Of a stretch of 39,108 bases of DNA, positions 33,077 through 39,108 are shown piece after piece (the first letter of the stretch is position 1; every line of letters starts with the position of its first letter). The position numbers and the translations under genes are program-made. The DNA lies in NCBI RefSeq assembly GCF_003206135.1, contig NZ_PZJT01000001.1, forward strand, positions 1-39,108. The letters are read 5' to 3'. The stretch is from Salinicola salarius. GTDB taxonomy: Bacteria; Pseudomonadota; Gammaproteobacteria; Pseudomonadales; Halomonadaceae. The notes below the pieces were generated by a model. It ran no database searches and was not told where the DNA came from. It saw only the letters and a list, made by a program, of their open reading frames with translations.

Positions 33077-34522
33077 TCAGGGCCCGTGGCGGATGCGCAA
33101 CTGGCACCAGCTATCGCTCAGCCAGCGTCCTGCCGACGCGATCTCGGTTTCGGTGGCGCCGGCGTAGCCCAGCACCAGACCTGGCCGGCCGGGCGGCTGC
33201 AGGAAATAGCGCGATAGCGGCGACAGCAGAATCCCGGCCTCCTGCCCCCGCGAGACCAGCTCGGTCTCCAGCTCGAAACTGTCCAGCTCGGCAACCAGAT
33301 GCATCCCCGCCTGCCCCGCCGAGAGCACCAGCCCGCGCGCGACCGCCGGGGCCAGTGCTCGTCGCAACTGCGCCTGACGCTGGCGATAGAGCCCACGCAT
33401 TTTCGCGACGTGCCTCACGAAATGCCCCTCGGCAATGAACGTTGCCACCGCGGCCTGCGCCACGTACTGCCCTTCCCGGTGAAGCCGGGCATTGGCTCGC
33501 TTGAAGGCATCGACCAGCGCTTCCGGCAGCACCAGATAGCCGAGCCGCAATCCCGGATAGAGCACCTTGCTGAAGGTGCCGACGTAGATGACCGGGGCAT
33601 CGTCGACGAGCCCCTGCAGCGACGCGATCGGCGCGCTGGCGTAGCGAAACTCGCTGTCGTAATCGTCCTCGATGATCCAGGCACCATGACGCCGAGCCGC
33701 ATCCAGCAGCGCCATCCGGCGCGGCAAGGTCATCGTCACGCCACTGGGATATTGGTGCGAGGGCGTGACATAGATCAGCCGCGGCGGTGGCGTCACCCGC
33801 GGCACGCGCTCCACGTTCGCCCCTTCCTCGTCGACGGCCAGCGGCACGGTATCCAGACCGGCCGCCACGAAGCAGGACTGCGCCCCGCCGTAGCCCGGCT
33901 CTTCCACCCACACGGCCTCACCGGCATCGGCCAGCAACCGGGCGATCAGCTCGAAGCCCTGCTGGGCGCCCTGGGTGATCAGGATCTGCCCGGGCCGGCA
34001 ACGCACCGAACGCGATAACTGCAGATAGTCGCAAAGCGCTTCTCGCAATGCCGGGACACCGCCCTGATGCTGGTAGTCGTGCCATTCGAGCGGCGCCCGC
34101 TGGCGATGGCGGCGCAACAACCGCTGCCAGCGTTCACGGGGGAACCGGTCCAGTGCGGGCACGCCCGGCGCGAAGGCCGTATAGCGATCGCTCAGCACAC
34201 CGCTGAAATCGAGAATGCGCCGGCCCCGAGCGGAAAGCGACGGCGCCGCAATACCGGATGCCGATACCGCCGCCGTCAGGGCTTCCGGTCGCCACTCGGC
34301 GACGAAGACACCCGCGCCTCGGCGAGTCTCCACGAATCCTTCGGCCGCGAGCCGGTCGATGGCGCCCAGCACGGTATTGCGGCCCAGCCCGAGCTCGTGA
34401 GCCAGCTGTCGCGAGGAAGGTAGCGCCGTGCCGGCACCAAGCTTGCCCTCCTGAATCCAGTCTCTCAGCGACTGATAGAGCCGCTGGGTCAAGGTCGCCG
34501 CTGATGGCAACGCGAGTTGCAT
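33077..34522 (-). CDS. MocR/PdxR-family transcriptional regulator (GntR + aminotransferase)
   Basis: A 481-residue fusion of an N-terminal GntR winged helix (LPSSRQLAHELGLGRNTVLG, then RRGAGVFVAEW) with a class I aminotransferase-like domain that binds pyridoxal phosphate; the Schiff-base lysine is in YVGTFSKVLYPGLRLGY. Such regulators sense PLP or PLP adducts. I use the ATG at 34522; a GTG at 34582 with GAGG upstream is possible and adds 20 residues, but the repeated ACTGG motifs around it look like operator DNA. It is divergent from a five-gene cluster (34678-37980), its probable target. Confidence 0.85.
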   Translation of the reverse strand: MQLALPSAATLTQRLYQSLRDWIQEGKLGAGTALPSSRQLAHELGLGRNTVLGAIDRLAAEGFVETRRGAGVFVAEWRPEALTAAVSASGIAAPSLSARGRRILDFSGVLSDRYTAFAPGVPALDRFPRERWQRLLRRHRQRAPLEWHDYQHQGGVPALREALCDYLQLSRSVRCRPGQILITQGAQQGFELIARLLADAGEAVWVEEPGYGGAQSCFVAAGLDTVPLAVDEEGANVERVPRVTPPPRLIYVTPSHQYPSGVTMTLPRRMALLDAARRHGAWIIEDDYDSEFRYASAPIASLQGLVDDAPVIYVGTFSKVLYPGLRLGYLVLPEALVDAFKRANARLHREGQYVAQAAVATFIAEGHFVRHVAKMRGLYRQRQAQLRRALAPAVARGLVLSAGQAGMHLVAELDSFELETELVSRGQEAGILLSPLSRYFLQPPGRPGLVLGYAGATETEIASAGRWLSDSWCQLRIRHGP

Positions 34523-34568
34523 GGTCAGCGCTTCGACGATCCACAGCCGGTGGTCCTGAGATGGCGGC

Positions 34569-34631
34569 ACTGGTTCCCTCACTATTGCCTCAACTGGCCC
34601 TTATCGAAGAACCAGCATGAGGCCAAACTGG
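34569..34631. promoter_or_regulatory. Repeated ACTGG motifs in the MocR/GNAT divergent promoter
   Basis: ACTGG occurs at 34569-34573, 34593-34597 and 34627-34631. CTGGTTC (34570-34576) has an exact inverted partner GAACCAG (34609-34615). MocR regulators often bind spaced direct repeats near their own promoter. This is a candidate operator array. Confidence 0.35.
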
Positions 34632-34677
34632 CTTCACGTCACGCTTGTCACCCCGTTCGCTCGCCAGGGAGCCCGCG

Positions 34678-35124
34678 ATGCCTACCATTCGTGCCGCCAC
34701 CCCCAAGGACATCGACAGCCTCGTTGTACTGATCGATGGCTACCGCCAGTTCTATCGACAACCCAGCGACCTGGAAGGCGCTCGGCATTTCCTGGCCCGA
34801 CGCTTCGAACGGGACGATGCGCATCTGCTGATCGCGCTGGATGAGAGCGACGCGGCGATCGGCTTCGTGCAGCTGTTTCCGGTCCCCGCCACGACCGAGC
34901 TCGCCATGCGCTGGATTCTCAATGATCTCTTCGTCTCCCCCCAAGCCCGTCGTCAGGGTATCGGCAGCGAGCTGCTAAAGGCTGCCAGACAACTCGCACA
35001 GGATCACGGCGTTCCCAAGCTGATGCTGCGCACCCAAGTCGACAACGTTACCGCCCAGTCCCGCTACCAGGCGCTTGGCTGGCAACGCGACGAGGCGTTT
35101 TATACCTATCTATTGAGCGTGTGA
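34678..35124 (+). CDS. GNAT-family N-acetyltransferase
   Basis: A 148-residue single-domain GNAT. The acetyl-CoA loop is LNDLFVSPQARRQGIGSELL (motif A), with the N-terminal strand TIRAATPKDIDSLVVLIDGY and the C-terminal SRYQALGWQRDEAFYTYLL. The substrate is unknown; small polyamine or amino-acid acetylation is common for this type. The ATG at 34678 has GGGAG upstream, better than the earlier in-frame start at 34645. It is the first gene of the cluster facing the MocR-type regulator, four bases before the next GNAT gene. Confidence 0.88.
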   Translation: MPTIRAATPKDIDSLVVLIDGYRQFYRQPSDLEGARHFLARRFERDDAHLLIALDESDAAIGFVQLFPVPATTELAMRWILNDLFVSPQARRQGIGSELLKAARQLAQDHGVPKLMLRTQVDNVTAQSRYQALGWQRDEAFYTYLLSV

Positions 35125-35128
35125 TGCC

Positions 35129-35878
35129 ATGAGCCCGTTCATCAACGAATATGGCCAGCCCGTCGGCCCGGTTATCGATGGCTGGCAGCCGCCGCCGGCA
35201 CCTCGGGCCGAAATCCTGGAGGGCCGTTTCTGCCGCCTCGAGCCGCTGGACGTCTCGGCTCACGCACCCACGCTCTGGCGAGCCTGGCAGCCGTCGGATC
35301 CCGATATCGCCGACGATCATGACGGCAAGGCACGCTGGACCTATCTAGGCGGACGCGGATTCGACGACGAAGCGGGTTGTCGACGCTGGCTCAAGACGAT
35401 GACCGCAAGCGACGATCCGCATTGTTACGCCATCATCGATCCGGCAGACGACCAGGCCGTCGGCATGGCGACCTATCTACGCATCGTGCCGGTCGACGGC
35501 AGCATCGAGATCGGGCATCTGAATTTCTCGCCGCGCATGGCGCGCACGCCAATCTCCAGCGAGGCGCTGATGCTGCTGATCCGTCATGTCTTCGAACTCG
35601 GTTACCGCCGGGTGGAGTGGAAATGCGATGCGCTGAACGCACCATCGCGGCGCGCCGCCGAGCGCCTGGGCTTTCGCTTCGAGGGGATTTTTCGTCAGCA
35701 TCGGGTGGTCAATGGCCGCAACCGCGACACCGCCTGGTTTTCGATTCTCGATGGCGAGTGGCCGGCGATCCGCGAGTGCCATCGTCGCTGGCTGGCACCG
35801 GACAACTTCGATGCTGGCGGCCGCCAACGCCAATCGCTTTCGACGATGACGGCCGAACTGACAAAACCGGGACATTGA
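35129..35878 (+). CDS. GNAT-family acetyltransferase, RimJ/RimL type
   Basis: A 249-residue acetyltransferase of the Acetyltransf_3 (RimJ/RimL-like) type. Seen: GRFCRLEPLDVSAHAPTLW, AVGMATYLRIVPVDGSIEIG, NFSPRMARTPISSEALMLL and the C-terminal CDALNAPSRRAAERLGFRFE motif with the following GIFRQHRVVNGRNRDTAWFS. Close relatives are annotated as ribosomal-protein-type acetyltransferases, but the substrate is not known. It begins four bases after the first GNAT gene and ends two bases before the paiB-like gene, so all three are co-transcribed. Confidence 0.87.
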   Translation: MSPFINEYGQPVGPVIDGWQPPPAPRAEILEGRFCRLEPLDVSAHAPTLWRAWQPSDPDIADDHDGKARWTYLGGRGFDDEAGCRRWLKTMTASDDPHCYAIIDPADDQAVGMATYLRIVPVDGSIEIGHLNFSPRMARTPISSEALMLLIRHVFELGYRRVEWKCDALNAPSRRAAERLGFRFEGIFRQHRVVNGRNRDTAWFSILDGEWPAIRECHRRWLAPDNFDAGGRQRQSLSTMTAELTKPGH

Positions 35879-35880
35879 AC

Positions 35881-36516
35881 ATGTACCAGCCAAATCAGTT
35901 CCGCCTCGATGATCCGGGCGCCTTGAAGCAGGCCATCGATCAGGCGCCGTTTGCCACGCTGGTCACGCAGAGCGAGAAAGGTGAGCTCAACGCCGACCAT
36001 CTCCCGTTGCTGTTCGAAGCTGCCGACGGCGGGTCATCGCCGGGTACGCTTCGCGGGCATATCGCACGCGCCAATCCGTTGGCCTCGGCCTGTGTGGATC
36101 GTCAGGCTCTGGCGATCTTCCATGGTCCGCAGGCGTATATCACGCCGAGCTGGTATCCGGCCAAGCGCGAACACGGCAAGGTCGTGCCGACCTGGAACTA
36201 TCAGGTGGTGCATGCCCACTGTCAGCTGCGGCTGATCGACGATCCGGACTGGCTGAAAGCGCTCGTCACGGAACTGACCAACCGTTTCGAGCGGGATCGT
36301 GAAACGCCCTGGGCGGTCAATGACGCGCCAGCGGGCTTCATCGACAGGATGTGCCGAGCCATTATCGGCATAGAGCTGACGATCGAGCGACTGGAAGGCA
36401 AGCGCAAAGCGAGTCAGCACAAACCGATGGAAGAGCGCGAGGCGATTCTGCGAGGACTGCGCGACGAGTCCGGTTACGATGACGCAGACTCGCTCTGCTT
36501 GAGCGGAATCGACTAG
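35881..36516 (+). CDS. paiB: PaiB-like FMN-binding protein
   Basis: A 211-residue protein of the PaiB family (FMN-binding split barrel). Seen: ATLVTQSEKGELNADHLPLL, the LAIFHGPQAYITPSWYPAK flavin-side segment, VVPTWNYQVVHAHC, and a C-terminal IGIELTIERLEGKRKASQHK. In Bacillus, PaiB is paired with the acetyltransferase PaiA; here two acetyltransferase genes directly precede it, a similar arrangement. Despite the family title (negative transcriptional regulator), no DNA-binding domain is visible. Its fold is that of pyridoxamine-phosphate-oxidase-like proteins, which fits a PLP-sensing MocR neighbour (inference). Confidence 0.9.
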   Translation: MYQPNQFRLDDPGALKQAIDQAPFATLVTQSEKGELNADHLPLLFEAADGGSSPGTLRGHIARANPLASACVDRQALAIFHGPQAYITPSWYPAKREHGKVVPTWNYQVVHAHCQLRLIDDPDWLKALVTELTNRFERDRETPWAVNDAPAGFIDRMCRAIIGIELTIERLEGKRKASQHKPMEEREAILRGLRDESGYDDADSLCLSGID

Positions 36517-36529
36517 AGGAGGAACAGCC

Positions 36530-37000
36530 ATGTCCGAATATTCCGCCTGCGTCCACTGGCAGCGACACCCCGACGAAACCTTCACCGACAACCGTTACAG
36601 CCGCGGCCATGAGTGGTGCTTCGATGGGGGTGTCAACGTACCGGCATCGTCATCGCCCCACGTGGTTCCGCTGCCCTACTCCATCGAGTCCCATGTCGAT
36701 CCCGAGGAGGCATTCGTCGCCTCGCTGGCCAGCTGTCACATGCTGGTGTTCCTGAGTATCGCCGCCAAACGACGCTTTGCCGTGGACCGTTACGAAGACC
36801 AGGCCGTCGGCATAATGGAAAAGAATCCTGAAGGAAGACTCTCAATTACGCGAGTGACGCTGCGGCCGGCCGTGACGTTTTCTGGCGAGCGTCGGCCGAC
36901 ACGCGAGCAGCTCGAAACGATGCATCACCAGGCCCATCGCGACTGCTTCATCGCCAATTCGGTCAAGACCGATGTCGTGACAGAGATCGTCGACCCCTGA
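36530..37000 (+). CDS. OsmC-family protein
   Basis: A 156-residue OsmC/Ohr-superfamily protein. The two redox cysteines are present: Cys69 in ASLASCHML and Cys139 in HRDCFIANSV. Members reduce organic or fatty-acid hydroperoxides with thiols. The rest of the fold (HVDPEEAFVASLASCH helix, then the RLSITRVTLRPAVTF strands) is complete. AGGAGG gives a very strong ribosome site. It lies 13 bases after paiB and eight before the cyclodeaminase-like gene in the cluster. Confidence 0.88.
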   Translation: MSEYSACVHWQRHPDETFTDNRYSRGHEWCFDGGVNVPASSSPHVVPLPYSIESHVDPEEAFVASLASCHMLVFLSIAAKRRFAVDRYEDQAVGIMEKNPEGRLSITRVTLRPAVTFSGERRPTREQLETMHHQAHRDCFIANSVKTDVVTEIVDP

Positions 37001-37008
37001 GAGACCCC

Positions 37009-37980
37009 ATGACTCGACTCATCACCTATACCGAAGCACGCAACAGGCTCTCCTGGGCCGGCGCCTTGGAGGCCCTGCGCCAAGGCCATCGCACCGCCCG
37101 GCCGGAAATCGGCGATACCTTCCTGGGGCCGGCCGACAAGACGCTGCTCAACCGTTCGTGCTTCATTCCCGGCCTCGGCTACGGCGCCAAGGCGGTCACC
37201 GTGTTCGACGGCAACGCCGCCCGCGGGCTGGATACCGTGCAGGGCGCGATGCTCTACTTCTTGCCCGACGACGGTCAGTTGAAAGCGATCATCGAGAGCC
37301 GGCTGGTCACCGAGATCAAGACGGCCAGCGATTCGTTGCTGGGCGCGCTCCTGCTGGCGCGACCGGACAGTCGTCATCTGCTGGTCTGCGGCGCAGGAAC
37401 GGTCGCGGCGAGCCTGATCGATGCCTACACCGCGCTCTTCCCCGATCTGGCGCGTATCAGCGTCTGGAACCGCACCCACGACAAAGCCGTGGCGCTGGCC
37501 GAGCGCTGTGTCAGGCGCGGCCTGAACGTCACCGCCGTAACCGATCTGGAAGCGACCGCCCGCTCGGCGGACATCATCTCCAGCGCCACCATGGCGCGTA
37601 CGCCGTTGATACTGGGGAAGTGGATACAGCCCGGCACGCATGTCGACCTCATCGGTGCGTTCAAGTCCGACATGCGCGAGGCGGACGACGAACTGCTGCA
37701 AACCGGCCGGCTGTTCGTCGATAGCCGGGAGACCACGATCCACCACATCGGCGAGCTGAAGATTCCCATTGCCGCAGGAGCCATTGCCGAAAGCGACGTG
37801 ATCGCGGATTTCTACGATCTGCTGGCTGGCGATTCTCGCGATGACGATGCTCGCGATAGCGGTTGTCACGGAAAACAACCGGGTCGAACCCGCGACAGCG
37901 ATATCACGGTATTCAAAAATGGCGGCGGCGCGCATCTCGACCTGATGATCGCGCGCTATATCGCCGAAACCGTTCAGTAA
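37009..37980 (+). CDS. Ornithine cyclodeaminase / mu-crystallin family protein
   Basis: A 323-residue NAD(P)-dependent enzyme of the ornithine cyclodeaminase/mu-crystallin/alanine dehydrogenase family. The Rossmann motif HLLVCGAGTVAASLIDAY (about 124-141), LVTEIKTASDSLLGA and the final DITVFKNGGGAHLDLMIA block are present. The usual substrates are basic amino acids, cyclic imino acids or N-alkyl amino acids; which one is used here is unknown. Before the last block there is a polar insert with two 15-bp near-repeats coding DSRDD and DARDS. It is the last gene of the MocR-facing cluster. Confidence 0.87.
   Translation: MTRLITYTEARNRLSWAGALEALRQGHRTARPEIGDTFLGPADKTLLNRSCFIPGLGYGAKAVTVFDGNAARGLDTVQGAMLYFLPDDGQLKAIIESRLVTEIKTASDSLLGALLLARPDSRHLLVCGAGTVAASLIDAYTALFPDLARISVWNRTHDKAVALAERCVRRGLNVTAVTDLEATARSADIISSATMARTPLILGKWIQPGTHVDLIGAFKSDMREADDELLQTGRLFVDSRETTIHHIGELKIPIAAGAIAESDVIADFYDLLAGDSRDDDARDSGCHGKQPGRTRDSDITVFKNGGGAHLDLMIARYIAETVQ
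37831..37860 (+). repeat. 2 x 15-bp near-repeat inside the cyclodeaminase-like gene
   Basis: Units 37831-37845 and 37846-37860 match at 12 of 15 positions and keep the frame. They encode the polar pair DSRDD / DARDS in a predicted surface loop. Confidence 0.65.
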
Positions 37981-38025
37981 CGCAGGACGACGCTCGGCGC
38001 CGTTCGCGCTGCGGCAGTCGGTCAC

Positions 38026-38053
38026 TGGACGCTCGCGCTCAGCGGCGTAAAAT
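38026..38053 (+). promoter_or_regulatory. Sigma-70-like promoter of trhO
   Basis: TGGACG (-35, four of six consensus bases), a 16-base spacer and TAAAAT (-10, five of six), about 80 bases before the trhO ATG. Confidence 0.45.
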
Positions 38054-38133
38054 GCGCGACGTTCATCGGGGCATCGGCAGCCTCTTATCTCACCCGGTCC
38101 GCCCTTTGCGAGGGCGACAACCAGGAGTCCTGC

Positions 38134-39084
38134 ATGTCAATCAGCGATCAACCGATCGTCGTCGCGGCGTTGTACCAGTTCGTCACCCTCGATGATTTCG
38201 AAGCCCTGCGCGAGCCTCTGCTCGACGAAATGAAGCGTCTCGACGTCAAGGGCACTCTGCTGCTCGCCAATGAAGGCATCAACGGCACCGTTTCCGGCAC
38301 GCGCGCAAGCATCGATGCCCTGCTCGGGTGGCTCAAGCGCGATACCCGCTTCGCCGCACTCGAGCACAAGGAGTCCTACTGCGAGGAACATCCGTTCTAT
38401 CGCACCAAGGTCAAGCTCAAGCGCGAGATCGTCACCATGGGCGTGCCGGATATCGACCCCAACCGGCGCGTCGGCACCTACGTCGAGCCGGAGCAGTGGA
38501 ACGCGTTGATCGACGACCCGGAAGTGCTGGTGATCGACACCCGCAACGACTACGAAGTGGCGATCGGCAGTTTCGAGGGCGCCATCGACCCCAGGACCAA
38601 GTCGTTCCGCGAGTTCCCCGATTACGTCAAGCAGCACTACGATCCCGCCCGGCACAAGAAGGTGGCGATGTTCTGTACCGGCGGCATTCGCTGCGAGAAG
38701 GCCTCGAGCTTCATGCTCAACGAAGGGTTCGAGGAGGTCTTCCACCTCAAGGGCGGCATCCTGAGCTATCTGGAAAAGGTCCCCGAGACCGAAACCCGCT
38801 GGCGCGGTGACTGCTTCGTGTTCGACAACCGGGTCACCGTTCGTCATGACTTGAGCGAGGGCGCCTACGAGCAGTGCCACGCCTGCCGCATGCCGATCTC
38901 GGTCGAAGACCAGGCGTCGGAGCAGTATTCGCCGGGCATCAGTTGCCCCCACTGCTGGGATTCGCTACCGGAGAAGACCCGCGCCAGCGCCCGCGAGCGC
39001 CAGAAACAGATCGAACTGGCCCGAGCCCGCAACGAGCCGCATCCGATCGGCCGCAACCCGCGCGAGACCACCACGGAGCATTGA
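38134..39084 (+). CDS. trhO: tRNA uridine(34) hydroxylase, rhodanese-type
   Basis: A 316-residue protein of the YceA/TrhO family, which uses O2 to make 5-hydroxyuridine at position 34 of several tRNAs. The N-terminal ferredoxin-like part ([32 protein letters not shown]) is followed by a rhodanese domain ([15 protein letters not shown]) with the active Cys181 in [10 protein letters not shown], and a cysteine-rich C-terminus (CHACRMP, CPHCW) that may bind zinc. AGGAG lies nine bases before the ATG. It stands alone and ends just inside the window. Length and motifs match the family fully. Confidence 0.95.
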   Translation: MSISDQPIVVAALYQFVTLDDFEALREPLLDEMKRLDVKGTLLLANEGINGTVSGTRASIDALLGWLKRDTRFAALEHKESYCEEHPFYRTKVKLKREIVTMGVPDIDPNRRVGTYVEPEQWNALIDDPEVLVIDTRNDYEVAIGSFEGAIDPRTKSFREFPDYVKQHYDPARHKKVAMFCTGGIRCEKASSFMLNEGFEEVFHLKGGILSYLEKVPETETRWRGDCFVFDNRVTVRHDLSEGAYEQCHACRMPISVEDQASEQYSPGISCPHCWDSLPEKTRASARERQKQIELARARNEPHPIGRNPRETTTEH

Positions 39085-39108
39085 TCGGCTCCGCCAACGA
39101 AAACGGCC

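Overview
The window is chromosomal DNA of high G+C content from a gammaproteobacterium. The protein sequences, a polyol ABC transporter of the Pseudomonas MtlEFGK type and a Klebsiella-type NasR/nas assimilation system point to a halophilic member of the Halomonadaceae (Halomonas/Salinicola-like). That assignment is inference from remembered family resemblance; no rRNA or marker gene is present. I recognise 34 protein genes, no tRNA or rRNA, no CRISPR array and no transposase.

Left part (1-11.9 kb): a YhbW-like flavin monooxygenase, then a repeat-rich spacer bounded by a 34-bp inverted repeat. Next comes a minus-strand polyol unit reading mtlE-mtlF-mtlG-mtlK-mtlD-xylB, with transaldolase downstream and a LacI-family regulator divergent from mtlE. 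The unit imports a polyol (mannitol, sorbitol or arabinitol), oxidises it and phosphorylates xylulose. No fructokinase is present, which favours D-arabinitol -> D-xylulose -> xylulose-5-P -> pentose phosphate pathway.

Middle left (11.9-15.8 kb): an OmpR/PhoP-type response regulator and sensor kinase behind a PepSY-domain protein, a second, divergent, secreted PepSY-like protein, a 142-bp element with terminal inverted repeats, and a small membrane protein.

Centre (16.1-29.1 kb): nitrate/nitrite assimilation. nasR encodes a nitrate-sensing ANTAR antiterminator. Three target transcription units follow: narK (plus strand), nasA-cobA (minus strand) and nasC-nirB-nirD (plus strand). Each has an upstream sigma-54-like -24/-12 element, at least one hairpin whose six-base loop has A at position 1 and G at position 4 (the ANTAR-protein RNA signature), and an intrinsic terminator before the first gene. 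I read this as a NasR regulon with three attenuated leaders, and it is the most coherent regulatory system in the window. NirD carries an in-frame tandem 30-bp repeat, and NasA has an unusual N-terminal extension with a 17-bp direct repeat.

Right part (29.2-39.1 kb): a voltage-gated-type K+ channel, a DUF3581 protein, a YchJ-like SEC-C protein and an MscS-family channel. A MocR-type regulator then faces a tight five-gene cluster (GNAT, GNAT, PaiB-like, OsmC-like, ornithine cyclodeaminase-like). The window ends with the tRNA hydroxylase gene trhO.
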